Shown piece by piece: positions 8,620-17,357 of a stretch of DNA of 55,101 nucleotides. Numbering within the stretch: position 1 is the first letter of the stretch; the number at the start of each line of letters is the position of its first letter. Origin of the DNA: Nitrosomonas sp. (GTDB lineage: Bacteria; Pseudomonadota; Gammaproteobacteria; Burkholderiales; Nitrosomonadaceae); NCBI GenBank assembly GCA_021774265.1, contig JAJFJG010000015.1:1-55101 (forward strand). Direction: 5' to 3'. Below the pieces are notes generated by a model. It made no database searches and was not told the origin of the DNA. It worked only from the letters and a program-made list of their open reading frames with translations. Position numbers and translations under genes: made by a program.

Positions 8620-8955
8620 TTTTTTCCTAATTTACATTCAGTCCTTAGGGTACAAATCAAGCCATTTCATAAAACTAAATACTGAATTAATACTAATTTA
8701 TGGAGCGTGACACAATTGGTCTCAAAATAATTCTATGAGTAATGTAACCGAATTCTTCCGTTCAGTAATTAACATAGGTAATAACACTAATTTTAAAAAA
8801 ACCGTAAAGTATTGCAAAATATTTGGGATTTGGGTGCTGAAGCATCTTGATTGCTAGAAATAAATATTTTATGAAGTTTAGAGAAAGATATTTTGTTAGC
8901 AGCGGAACAGCTCTGCGATCAAACATACAGTTAATTTTTGAGGAGAAAATAAATC
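8620..8955. other. Divergent promoter region between asmA-like and pmp3-like genes
   Basis: About 336 AT-rich bases separate two divergent genes. No gene or clear repeat is seen. The only marked signal is the ribosome site GAGGAG just before the Pmp3-type start at 8956. Promoters for both directions must lie here, but no single box pair stands out enough to name. Confidence 0.5.
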
Positions 8956-9114
8956 ATGGATTTGCTACGTATAATATTAGCGATATTCATTCCGCCGCTC
9001 GGGGTCTTTTTGCAAGAAGGTATTGGAAAGCATTTCTGGATCAATATATTGCTTACATTACTTGGCTATATTCCGGGTATTGTGCATGCAGTTTGGATCA
9101 TTGCCAAAAAATAG
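8956..9114 (+). CDS. Pmp3/YqaE-family small membrane proteolipid
   Basis: A frame of 52 codons starts at an ATG with an excellent GAGGAG ribosome site. The product has two hydrophobic helices and the hallmark of the family (PF01679): an early LAIFIPPLGVFLQ segment and a later LLTLLGYIPGIVHAVW segment. Members are found in bacteria, plants and yeast, and yeast Pmp3 affects membrane potential and salt tolerance. It stands alone on the plus strand and is followed after 75 bases by a DUF4112 gene. Its position opposite the asmA-BON-mscS operon supports a theme of osmotic and membrane stress. Confidence 0.88.
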   Translation: MDLLRIILAIFIPPLGVFLQEGIGKHFWINILLTLLGYIPGIVHAVWIIAKK

Positions 9115-9189
9115 CGCTGGATCCATAGCCCCTTCGATTGATCTTATTGGCAATCTGTTTCATATCAATTTTTTAAAAAAGAAATTTAA

Positions 9190-9666
9190 ATGCATAAAAT
9201 ACAAATTGAACAGTCCAAAGAAAAGCTAAACAAATTGGCTTGGCTATTAGATAGTACTTTTCGCATTCCAGGTACGCAATTTCGTTTTGGTCTGGATGGA
9301 CTGATCGGTATGATTCCTGGAATTGGTGATGCTGCAGGTGCAATAATTTCAAGCCACATTCTGACACAAGCCGCACAGATGGGTGCGCCGAAGTCACTTC
9401 TCATAAAAATGGGCTTTAATATTGGGTTTGATGCGATTTTGGGAATAGTTCCTGTGATAGGAGATATCTCAGATTTCGTTTGGAAAGCTAATCAGCGAAA
9501 CGTTCAATTGCTTAATGATTATCTTGAACAACCGCAAAAAACGGTCACACATAGTCGTTTGTTTGTAGGCGTTCTAGGTTTCCTTGTGTTTGGCACAATC
9601 ATCTTGATTGGCATATTGAGTTTTCTACTGATGCGTTGGCTTTGGTTGTCCGTCCAGGGAAGCTAG
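9190..9666 (+). CDS. DUF4112 membrane protein
   Basis: The 158-residue protein matches the DUF4112 pattern. A short N-terminal helix is followed by FRIPGTQFRFGLDGLIGMIPGIGDA, and later by a second glycine-proline rich GIVPVIGDISDFVWKAN segment. The final third is a strongly hydrophobic helix or two near residues 122-150. The repeated P-G-I-G-D / P-V-I-G-D motifs suggest two similar membrane-inserting units. The function of the family is unknown. It lies between Pmp3 and TerC genes on the plus strand, with gaps of 75 and about 150 bases, so co-transcription is possible but not certain. Confidence 0.82.
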   Translation: MHKIQIEQSKEKLNKLAWLLDSTFRIPGTQFRFGLDGLIGMIPGIGDAAGAIISSHILTQAAQMGAPKSLLIKMGFNIGFDAILGIVPVIGDISDFVWKANQRNVQLLNDYLEQPQKTVTHSRLFVGVLGFLVFGTIILIGILSFLLMRWLWLSVQGS

Positions 9667-9813
9667 ATATCGTATAAAATAATAGAAGCCATGCAGATGT
9701 GAAAGCTAGACAGGATTCATATCTGCATGGCTTTGATGGATATTGAATGTGGGTGGTGTGCTGTATTATCCTATTGCTTATGGTCGTCAAAGAAAGATAA
9801 GGAAATCTTAAGA

Positions 9814-10563
9814 ATGTTTGAATGGTTGGTTAGCCCCGAAGCCTGGGTTGCGTTAGGTACACTGACGGCCCTAGAAATTGTTCTAGGGATTGATAATATT
9901 ATCTTTATCTCCATTCTAGTCGGTCGTTTACCCGAAAATCAACGAGCGCTTGCCAGAAGGTTGGGGCTTGGCCTTGCTATGATTGCACGCTTGGCTTTGT
10001 TATTTTCGATCTCATGGGTTATGGGATTAACAGAGCCATGGGCGACTATATTGACTTATGAAATTTCAGGGCGCGATATCATTTTGATTGGAGGAGGTTT
10101 GTTTCTGGTAGCTAAAGCGACACATGAAATCCATAATAGTCTAGAAGGTGTTGAAGAGCCAAGGAGTGGTCCCGGGGTCGCAGCTACTAGTCTGGGTATG
10201 GTTTTAATCCAAATCGCACTTCTGGATATCGTGTTTTCATTTGATTCGGTCATCACGGCGGTGGGCTTGGTTGATGAAGTTTCTATTATGGCGATAGCCA
10301 TTGTTCTTGCCGTGTTCGTCATGCTTTTAGCGGCAGAATCTATCGGAAATTTTGTGGACAAGCACCCTACAATCAAAATTCTTGCGCTCTCGTTTCTTAT
10401 ATTAGTCGGCGTCACGCTTATGGTGGAGGGATTCGATGTGCATGTGCCGAAGGGTTATATTTATTTTGCAATGGCTTTTTCTGTCACAGTAGAAATGCTT
10501 AATATTCGCATGCGAAAAAAAAGGCGGAAACCAGTCAAACTCTACAAACAAATTTCAGAATAG
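9814..10563 (+). CDS. TerC-family integral membrane protein
   Basis: I chose the ATG at 9814, preceded by AAGGAA, over the upstream frame that adds 29 poorly fitting residues. The 249-residue product has about seven membrane helices. It carries the TerC signature: ALEIVLGIDNIIFISIL near residues 15-31 and a matching DIVFSFDSVITAVGL segment near 140. The acidic residues inside these helices fit metal binding. TerC proteins are linked to tellurite resistance and to manganese or calcium export, and to loading of secreted metalloproteins. The specific ion here is not known. No other ter genes are nearby, so this is a stand-alone member. Confidence 0.9.
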   Translation: MFEWLVSPEAWVALGTLTALEIVLGIDNIIFISILVGRLPENQRALARRLGLGLAMIARLALLFSISWVMGLTEPWATILTYEISGRDIILIGGGLFLVAKATHEIHNSLEGVEEPRSGPGVAATSLGMVLIQIALLDIVFSFDSVITAVGLVDEVSIMAIAIVLAVFVMLLAAESIGNFVDKHPTIKILALSFLILVGVTLMVEGFDVHVPKGYIYFAMAFSVTVEMLNIRMRKKRRKPVKLYKQISE

Positions 10564-11579
10564 TAGCAAGTGGTTATTGTTAGGAGATTAAGTCAGTTTA
10601 TAATTTGTTTTTGTACTTTTTCGAATACAAGGCACTTCACGTAAGTTTTGTGCGCAAGCTGCGGAGGTAAGGACTGTGAAATCGCAATGATTTCTTTAAC
10701 GCGAGAATTTTTGGCTGTATTCTTATTCTCACTTTTACCCTTGCCGTTATTTCCAGCATGACTTTACGCTGAACCTATTTTCTGTTTTTTATAGTGCTGC
10801 GCTCAAAAATGGCAAGGATCAACTCAGCAAGAGAAACAGGCTGTTCATGACCGTTTAAATTCTGAAAACGCTCTTCCTGAGGTGTGTTGTCAAGCATGGC
10901 TTTTTAATGTTTAAATGCTGTTTAAATAGTTTTCAAAATTGGATGTTCAGGATATAAATCATGCCAATATTAAGTAATAAACCGCAATCTAAAATTATTC
11001 TGATATTAGTTCTGCCTTGTGGCGCTACTATTTGAGAGTTGGTATGGTATCCCCCTATCGTCTGTTGGAACAAGCGGGTGTTCCTGGCGAAATTTCTACA
11101 GACGTCATCTAGTTTTTTTACGGGCTGGACAAACACCCAGCTTCCGGTTCATAAGAAGCCTGCTTATCAAGCCCCTGAAGATACTGAAGATGCAAAAGGT
11201 GCCGTATTCATTAATAGTCTTTGATCAATAACTCTGGCTCCATTGATTGATAATTTCCATTTTGAACGCTCTTATCATTTCTAATGACCATACGCTACTA
11301 CTTTGACACTTCGATGTCGTTTTTTAGTTGGCGTCTATCTCATTACCTAACCGCTAAATTTAATATTAGCAATATAAACGAATAAGGAATTGGAGCCGAA
11401 TGACGCTAACTAGTAAAAAAAGGAATCCAATTGCTTGCAATTGCTATGGGTTTGAAACCACCTGTCACATTTCATTTCAACTTATGCTTTAGCAACGTCC
11501 AGTTATATAACCCTTTAGATTTGGAATAGCTTCGCCGATGTAACTCAAACACTTATTTCCAACCCGCTAGGAGAGTTTC
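10564..11579. other. 1-kb region without intact genes, probably decayed DNA
   Basis: No open frame longer than about 70 codons with a good start is present. Two pieces look protein-like: a minus-strand frame at 10775-10897, and a plus-strand stretch around 11100-11220 that ends in a plausible HKKPAYQAPEDTEDAKGAV tail but is broken by stops upstream. These suggest remnants of genes I cannot identify. The last 100 bases hold the promoter of the secreted protein gene at 11580. Confidence 0.45.
10775..10897 (-). CDS. Possible 40-residue ORF or gene fragment
   Basis: The frame encodes 40 residues beginning MLDNTPQEERFQNLNG and ending in a basic tail, with a helix-like LAELILAIFER segment. Its composition looks like real protein rather than chance, but there is no ribosome site before the ATG and I recognise no family. 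It may be the start of a gene whose remainder has decayed, since the strand continues with more protein-like but shifted sequence to about 10600. Confidence 0.25.
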   Translation of the reverse strand: MLDNTPQEERFQNLNGHEQPVSLAELILAIFERSTIKNRK

Positions 11580-12536
11580 ATGAAAAATACAAAAATGCTG
11601 GTCACTGCTCTAGTATTCACCGCAGGTAGTATTGCCACTTATGCAACGGCCGGTCCATGTGACGAGGGCATGTCATTCCTTAATCCGCTGACTAACCAGG
11701 TAGATATCAATGGCATTGAATTTGATGGCGGAATTTTTGATGCTAAAATTGGTATTGCTAGTAATGATGGACTATTACCTGTTCAGCAATTCGAGCCTTC
11801 AACAACAAACACTATCAATCCCAGTAATCGGTTTAATTCATCTACAGCACAGGTGGAGCTTGACTGTATCATATTCAATGAAAACACTTTTCGTGCGACC
11901 TTAGACGTGGTGCAAGACGGCAACGAAACGAAACTTCAGATTGTTGATGTGAGCAATGTTTTTGACGTCGCCAAGATCCAAAATTGGACCGTGGACTATA
12001 GCAACAACTTTTCTGATGACCCGTTAGCTTTAAAAGCCGATGGTAGTGCTACCTTATCAACTTTCCCTGGTACATATGTGACGGAGCTAGATCAAATTTT
12101 AATTGATTTAGGATTGTCAGCACTCAATGGTACTGTCGGTATAGGTCAAATTAATGGCAACTTTAGTCATTTCGGCGAGACAGGCAGTTTTTCTGCCGTT
12201 CCCACAACAATTAGCCAAAAAGCCATACTTAATAATGACAGGTTTGAAGTAGAAGTGGATTGGACTAGCTCCGATGGGAGTGGAAAAGGAGACGCCATAT
12301 TAGCAACAGATGATTCTGCTGCATTTTTCTTTTTTGACTCATTTAATGTGGACGCACTAGTGCGCGTATTTGATGGCTGTAGCATTAATAACAGATACTG
12401 GGTCTTTGCTGGAAGCTTAACTAACGTGGAATATACGGTAACGGTAACGGATACGAGTACGGGAGCGGTGAGAACTTTAAATGCACCCGTAGCAGAAGCA
12501 ATAGCTAACACCAATGCTTTTGAAACCTGTCCTTAA
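11580..12536 (+). CDS. Secreted protein of unknown function
   Basis: The 318-residue precursor has a clear Sec signal peptide (about residues 1-24, cleavage after ATA) and an AGGAG ribosome site. The mature part is rich in Asp, Asn, Ser and Thr, low in charge, and predicted beta-rich by its alternating hydrophobic pattern. Cysteines are few: one near residue 27 and others near 98, 270 and 317. There is no lipobox, no PEP-CTERM tail and no membrane helix after the signal. I recognise no family. The gene stands alone, ends before a strong hairpin terminator and is followed by a metzincin-type protease gene, so a substrate or matrix role is possible but speculative. Confidence 0.75.
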   Translation: MKNTKMLVTALVFTAGSIATYATAGPCDEGMSFLNPLTNQVDINGIEFDGGIFDAKIGIASNDGLLPVQQFEPSTTNTINPSNRFNSSTAQVELDCIIFNENTFRATLDVVQDGNETKLQIVDVSNVFDVAKIQNWTVDYSNNFSDDPLALKADGSATLSTFPGTYVTELDQILIDLGLSALNGTVGIGQINGNFSHFGETGSFSAVPTTISQKAILNNDRFEVEVDWTSSDGSGKGDAILATDDSAAFFFFDSFNVDALVRVFDGCSINNRYWVFAGSLTNVEYTVTVTDTSTGAVRTLNAPVAEAIANTNAFETCP

Positions 12537-12628
12537 ATTCTTCAAGCCTTCAGTTGATGCGTTCAGGTAGCAGATTAATGCAATATTGTAGTTAATCAAC
12601 TTTCGCTTGAGCTTGAAGTATTAGTGAG

Positions 12629-12685
12629 CACAGATTTCCCATTTGAAATATCTTCTAATGGGAAATCTGTGATGATTTTTATTTG
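12629..12685 (+). terminator. Intrinsic terminator after the secreted protein gene
   Basis: Two perfect 15-base arms at 12629-12643 and 12657-12671 (CACAGATTTCCCATT and its complement) enclose a 13-base loop. They are followed by ATGATTTTTATTTG. The stem is AT-rich in part but long and exact. It lies about 95 bases after the stop codon of the 318-residue protein, which is a little far, yet it clearly separates that gene from the protease gene. Confidence 0.6.
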
Positions 12686-12804
12686 TCAGAAATAGCTCAT
12701 GCTATTTGACTGTAGGTGAATTTATATTCCGGTTGGCTATGAGATAATATTTTTCTCATAATGAGTAAGGGGTATTCATTATGAGTCAGTGTCGAAGAAA
12801 ATAG

Positions 12805-14223
12805 ATGTCTATTGGGTGTTTTGTCATCATGAAGCAAGCTATGTTTAATTTATATTATGTTGAAATCATTGGGACTAGGCTCATAATGATTTTTGTTTTG
12901 TATGGCCTCGGTTTCCCTGTTTTTGCAGGCGCATTTGAGTTTGCTGATGATACGCATGGGCCTGATGTCATCTCGCATCCGGTTGGCTATACGGGTCTTG
13001 GAGAGGATTTGATTGTAACAGTTGGTATTTCACCGTCATCCCCAAATGCATTAGCCATGGAGGTGCCGGTAATGAACGTCATTGATACATGGAATCGCTT
13101 AATACCTACGACGGGAAATATAAAAACTAATGTTGGCAATATTCAGAGAAAACAGTTTGATTTTGAGTCGGTTGCGTTACATGAGCTGGGTCATTGTGTC
13201 GGGTTGTCACACCCGAATTTAGCGTCTGAATCTGGATTGTTTGACGAAGATAAGAATTTTACAAGAACAACTGTGGGTGAAAATAATACTTTTGATCTTA
13301 ATAGCGGTGTTGATGGAATTGTTGGGTCTAGTGACGATATTCGGGGTGACGATGTTAATCTCCATTGGTTTCGTAAATTGGACAATAATCCTTTTGAGAT
13401 TGGAGATGTAGTTGATAGCACGACCTATAGTCGGAATCTTTCTGACCTTCCGTTTGGTGATTTCTTCGTGACAAATGGAGATCGAGATGTATCTGCTTTG
13501 TTTGGTGTGCAAAATACTGAGGCTGTCATGCAACAAGGCATTTTCTCAGGAGAAACCAGACGCTCTTTAACGGCGGATGATGTCGCTACGTTGCGTTTGG
13601 GTATGAGTGGATTGGATCGCTTGGCAGACACCACTGATGATTACACGTTAACCTTGCAATATGAAGGTTTTACGGACGCGGCTGATATCACTTTTAATTT
13701 TGATAACCAGGCTTCTTTTGCTTCCTGTACGTTTTCGGGAGCTTTTCTCAATAGCAATCAAAATCACTTTGTTATAAAAATTGCTTCAATCTCATTTAAT
13801 GAGGATTTTCTTTGGTTTTTCAATGAGGAGCTAAAGCCGTTAGCGTCTGAATTGCCAGTAACGACTATTTTTGTTAATAATACTTCTGATACATTGACGC
13901 TTGGGTCTGGCGAGCGTTTATTTCTTGATGTGGCGTTGGATTCAGGTCTTAGTGCAGGGAGCCAGGCAGATTATTGGGTGCGGGCAAGTACCCCGTTGGG
14001 TACATTCTGGTTAAATGATTTGTTGCAATTTGTTGAATCGGATGAACCGGTACGTGCGTTTGGTGGTGCATTAATGGATCTGCCGCTATTCAATATTCTA
14101 AATACCCCTACTAATGGTTTGCCATCAGGTGATTATACGGTCATGTTTGCTGTGGATGATAATATGGATGGTGTTTTTGATGGCACTTTCCAAGACGTAG
14201 TTACATTCGTAATCAGTCTGTAA
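12805..14223 (+). CDS. Matrixin-like (metzincin) secreted metalloprotease
   Basis: The 472-residue protein contains the metzincin zinc site HELGHCVGLSH at residues 126-136 (His126, His130, His136 bind zinc; Glu127 is catalytic). A fitting Met-turn at Met242 (AVMQQ) lies in a segment ending RRSLTADDVATLRLG, typical of bacterial matrixin-like proteases. A hydrophobic stretch near residues 26-42 looks like a signal peptide, so the true start may be a later ATG such as that at codon 9, 13 or 28; no ribosome site decides it. The C-terminal half (about 265-472) is beta-rich and unrecognised, possibly substrate-binding. An insertion of about 100 residues between the zinc site and the Met-turn is longer than usual. 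Substrate unknown. Confidence 0.82.
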   Translation: MSIGCFVIMKQAMFNLYYVEIIGTRLIMIFVLYGLGFPVFAGAFEFADDTHGPDVISHPVGYTGLGEDLIVTVGISPSSPNALAMEVPVMNVIDTWNRLIPTTGNIKTNVGNIQRKQFDFESVALHELGHCVGLSHPNLASESGLFDEDKNFTRTTVGENNTFDLNSGVDGIVGSSDDIRGDDVNLHWFRKLDNNPFEIGDVVDSTTYSRNLSDLPFGDFFVTNGDRDVSALFGVQNTEAVMQQGIFSGETRRSLTADDVATLRLGMSGLDRLADTTDDYTLTLQYEGFTDAADITFNFDNQASFASCTFSGAFLNSNQNHFVIKIASISFNEDFLWFFNEELKPLASELPVTTIFVNNTSDTLTLGSGERLFLDVALDSGLSAGSQADYWVRASTPLGTFWLNDLLQFVESDEPVRAFGGALMDLPLFNILNTPTNGLPSGDYTVMFAVDDNMDGVFDGTFQDVVTFVISL

Positions 14224-14377
14224 TAATTGCGACTGATGCACTATTTACGCTTCCTTTGTGTTTTCCGACAGGCGGCTAGTCAAATAAATCTATCTCTTGT
14301 ATGATCAATGACTAATTGACTGAGATGTTGCCTGAAAAGATTGACATGAATTTAACGCGACGATTGAGGATTTTGTC

Positions 14378-14803
14378 ATGCTGTGCCCTAAATGTGAGAC
14401 TGAGAATAAAGGTGAAAATGAGACTTGTACAAACTGTGGTGAAAGTTTATTAAATGACAGTGAACGAATCGTCAATGAAGCTGAGCAAACGGAAGGAGTG
14501 ACAGAGCAAGTATCTAAAGTTGGTCCTAATCCCAATCCCAATCCCAATCCTGTGGTTCATCAACGTATTACAGGTGCTAATCTTAAATCGACTAGCTCAA
14601 AATCGAAAGATGTTAAAGTCGTTTCTAATGGTTTTTATATTGGCGTCATGATTGCTACAGTGATTTTTCCAATAATTGGTGTCATTATGGGCTTTACTTA
14701 TCTGCGCAAAGAACACTCAAGCGCCAGAAAAGCAGGCAAAAGCTGGTTGATTGTTGGTTCAGCGATTATCTTGGCTCAGGTTGTTGTGCTTAGTATGAAT
14801 TAA
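14378..14803 (+). CDS. Zinc-ribbon membrane protein with Pro-Asn repeat
   Basis: The 141-residue protein starts with a zinc-ribbon formed by Cys3, Cys6, Cys17 and Cys20. An acidic linker follows, with a Pro-Asn repeat (PNPNPNPNP, residues 50-58), then a basic stretch. Two membrane helices lie near residues 86-108 and 121-140. Such zinc-ribbon plus two-helix proteins are widespread and uncharacterised; they may sense redox or metal state or anchor partners. The start has GAGGA about nine bases upstream. The gene is alone between the metzincin gene and an MFS gene, with gaps of about 150 and 430 bases. Confidence 0.75.
   Translation: MLCPKCETENKGENETCTNCGESLLNDSERIVNEAEQTEGVTEQVSKVGPNPNPNPNPVVHQRITGANLKSTSSKSKDVKVVSNGFYIGVMIATVIFPIIGVIMGFTYLRKEHSSARKAGKSWLIVGSAIILAQVVVLSMN
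14525..14551 (+). repeat. In-gene hexanucleotide tandem repeat (AATCCC)
   Basis: The hexamer AATCCC is repeated three times and followed by a fourth, AATCCT, encoding alternating Pro and Asn in the linker of the zinc-ribbon protein. The unit is a multiple of three, so slippage would change linker length without breaking the frame. Confidence 0.75.
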
Positions 14804-15235
14804 TGAATAAACGGTTTTATCTTTGGTAGCGTTGTAGCGTTCAATATAGTCTATTAATTTCAATTTTAGCATTACCCCAGACTCGCGTATCTTTTTCTAA
14901 TACTCCTGCAACTTGATGTTTTAGGATGCAGTAAGTTTTTCAGTATTACTGGCAAAACAAGCTCTGCAAGTAATGGTCGTTATCTTGTCAAGAGATCTCA
15001 CAAGGGCACTGGTGCTGAAAATCTCATCAAAATAGAGCGTTCACACGATGTCTCGTCACCGCGTTGCAGCATTTGCCAATGACACGTTGTCTGCATACTG
15101 AGTCTTGTGATGAAGCATCTTGTGAACGTTGTATCCTATAATATTAAGTTGAAGAAGTATTAGGTTCACGTGTGATAACGTTGCAATGTAAATAGTACTG
15201 GTTCTAAAGAGAAATCAACTTTTACGCAGGTCGTT
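14804..15235. other. 432-bp gene-free region before the MFS gene
   Basis: No supported gene is seen on either strand. A TATAAT box at 15137-15142 could be the -10 element for the MFS gene about 95 bases downstream, but its -35 partner is poor. Short protein-like stretches on the minus strand are interrupted by stops and could not be assigned. Confidence 0.4.
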
Positions 15236-16501
15236 ATGCAAAAAATTGAGGAAACTCTGCAAGCAAGTGGACGGTCTGAAATGGTCGACTATGGCATTCT
15301 TCCACATTCACCACCGATACGTGAATGGCCGATACTGGTCGTGTTGATGGGAATCCAATTTGTTTATATTTTGGATTTTATTATTGTGATGCCAATGGGG
15401 CCGCAGCTAATACGATTATTTGAAATCACACCACAGCAGCTAGGTATATTGGTATCCGCCACTACCTTTAGTGCCGGGGTATTTGGATTCTTGGCTGCCT
15501 TTTTTATTGATCATTTTGATCGTAAATCAACTGCTGTGTTTGTATGCGGTGGCTTTAGTGTTGCGATGTTGATATGTGCGCTGTCATATGATTATGATAC
15601 GTTGTTGGCGGCACGAGTGGTGGCGGGCGCATTTGGTGGTGTCATGAATGCCATCGTATTTTCTATACTTGCAGAATTGGTTCCGGAAAAACGCCGAGGC
15701 GCAGCGACTGGCACGGTAATGTCGTCTTTTCCATTGGCGTCAGTGATTGGTGTGCCAGCGTGCTTATTTTTGGCTGGAATGATTAGTTGGCGCATGCCTT
15801 TTTTTATACTTGCTATTATGGGGTTGTTAGTGGTTATTGTATGCTTTCGCATATTGCCGCCCATGCGTGGTCATTTAGATCATCGCCTGGAGAAAAACCC
15901 AATACGACAATTTAAGCGAATTTTCTCTGAGCAGAACAACTTGGTTGCGATTATCTTAATTGCGGTATTAATGTTTGCTGGTTTCACAGTGATTCCTTTT
16001 ATGGGTGTTTATATGGTTTTAAATGTCGGAATGAGGGAAGCTGATTTACCTTATCTTTATTTCTTTGGTGGGTTGTCGACATTTTTTACGGCTATTTTAA
16101 TTGGGCGACTTGCGGATCATTATGACAAGCGAAAATTATTTTATGTTATTGCTTTATTATCAATAATCCCTATTTTTTGGGTGACACATTTGAGTCATGT
16201 GCCGCTACTCCAAATGATTGTGGTAACAACGTTATTTATGATTCTTGTTAGTGGAAGATTTATCCCTGTTATGGCATTGATAACAATCAATGTGACGCCA
16301 CAATTACGGGGTAGTTTCATGAGTTTGATTTCATCGGCACAGCAAATATCGGCAGGTTTGGCTTCCTTGGTGGCGGGGTCGATCATCGGTATGTCTGCAA
16401 CGGGAGAAATGACGAACTTTGGTACGGTGGGTATTGTTGCCTCTATATCTACGGTTCTGTGTGTTTTTCTTGCAATTAGGTTCCATGCGGCTGAGCATTA
16501 A
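15236..16501 (+). CDS. Major facilitator superfamily transporter
   Basis: The 421-residue protein has about twelve membrane helices. It carries MFS signatures after helices 2 and 4: FIDHFDRKSTAV, a motif-A-like loop, and VPEKRRGAATGTVMSSF. The pattern resembles the DHA1 sugar-efflux and drug-efflux group. About 30 hydrophilic residues precede helix 1. The substrate cannot be read from the sequence. It is followed after three bases by a DUF3025 gene, so the two are very likely co-transcribed. A 430-base gap upstream holds its promoter. Confidence 0.88.
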   Translation: MQKIEETLQASGRSEMVDYGILPHSPPIREWPILVVLMGIQFVYILDFIIVMPMGPQLIRLFEITPQQLGILVSATTFSAGVFGFLAAFFIDHFDRKSTAVFVCGGFSVAMLICALSYDYDTLLAARVVAGAFGGVMNAIVFSILAELVPEKRRGAATGTVMSSFPLASVIGVPACLFLAGMISWRMPFFILAIMGLLVVIVCFRILPPMRGHLDHRLEKNPIRQFKRIFSEQNNLVAIILIAVLMFAGFTVIPFMGVYMVLNVGMREADLPYLYFFGGLSTFFTAILIGRLADHYDKRKLFYVIALLSIIPIFWVTHLSHVPLLQMIVVTTLFMILVSGRFIPVMALITINVTPQLRGSFMSLISSAQQISAGLASLVAGSIIGMSATGEMTNFGTVGIVASISTVLCVFLAIRFHAAEH

Positions 16502-16504
16502 ATA

Positions 16505-17335
16505 GTGAATGAGCAACACTGGAAATCAGATTTTCTCCAAACTTCGCTATTATTTGAGCCATTACGTAAGGCAGGCCTTTATCTCGAAAAGTTAGAAAAT
16601 TGGCCGGGTCTTGATGAAATCAATGGTGCGCTCATCGATAATCTTCAGTCGATGAAAACAGCTTCAGGTCATCCTGTTAGATTTTTTTCGCAAGATAATA
16701 TATTGGTTGGTGAGTTTGCCAAGCGATATGAGCCCAGAATTTATCTGACTGGTGAGATACAAACCCGCGAGCAGAACTGGCATGACCTCTTTAATGCTCT
16801 GGTATGGCTCACTTTCCCACGTGCTAAAGCGATGCTTAACCAGCTACATTATCACGCCTTACTGAAGGAGCTGCAGGCTGGAGAAACCCGTCGTGGGCCA
16901 TTGCGAGATGCTGCGACATTGTTTGATGAGTCGGGCGTGGTTGTTGTGTGTAGTTATAAACAGTTGCACCAACTTTTAAAAAACTTCAAGTGGAAAACGT
17001 TGTTTTGGGAGCAAAGAGCATTGCTTGGTATTCATATGAAGTTTTTTGTGTTTGGGCATGGATTATATGAAAAAGGGCTTAATCCTTATATAGGAATGAC
17101 CGGAAAAGGCATTGTATTCAGTGTTCAAAATGATTTTTTTAGTCAATCGCCGCAGCAGCAGCTAGTAAATATTGATGAGATGTTGGCTGAGTTTATTAGC
17201 CAGCGCCTAACTGCATGTACTGATTTAACACCGGTGCCAATTCTGGGCTATCCAGGTTGGTCACTGGATAATAGTGATAGCCGTTATTATGATAATCGTA
17301 GCTATTTTCGTGCGCGACCCAACATAGTGGTTTAA
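16505..17335 (+). CDS. DUF3025 domain protein
   Basis: The 276-residue protein matches the DUF3025 pattern. It has an N-terminal LFEPLRKAGLYLEKLENWPGLDEIN region, a central NWHDLFNALVWLTFPRAKAMLNQLHY block, and the late LGIHMKFFVFGHGLYEKGLNPYIG-type segment; it ends in a YFRARP motif. It has no signal peptide or membrane helix, so it is probably cytoplasmic. The family is common in beta- and gammaproteobacteria and its function is unknown. The start codon is GTG, three bases after the MFS stop, without a distinct ribosome site, which suggests coupling to the transporter. A rhodanese gene follows after 22 bases. Confidence 0.85.
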   Translation: MNEQHWKSDFLQTSLLFEPLRKAGLYLEKLENWPGLDEINGALIDNLQSMKTASGHPVRFFSQDNILVGEFAKRYEPRIYLTGEIQTREQNWHDLFNALVWLTFPRAKAMLNQLHYHALLKELQAGETRRGPLRDAATLFDESGVVVVCSYKQLHQLLKNFKWKTLFWEQRALLGIHMKFFVFGHGLYEKGLNPYIGMTGKGIVFSVQNDFFSQSPQQQLVNIDEMLAEFISQRLTACTDLTPVPILGYPGWSLDNSDSRYYDNRSYFRARPNIVV

Positions 17336-17357
17336 TGATCTAGGAGGAATTTATTTC

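Noticed and set aside
8847-9128. 93-codon plus-strand frame across the Pmp3-type gene
   Set aside because: The 52-codon Pmp3 frame in another phase has the ribosome site and the family pattern; the longer frame is chance.
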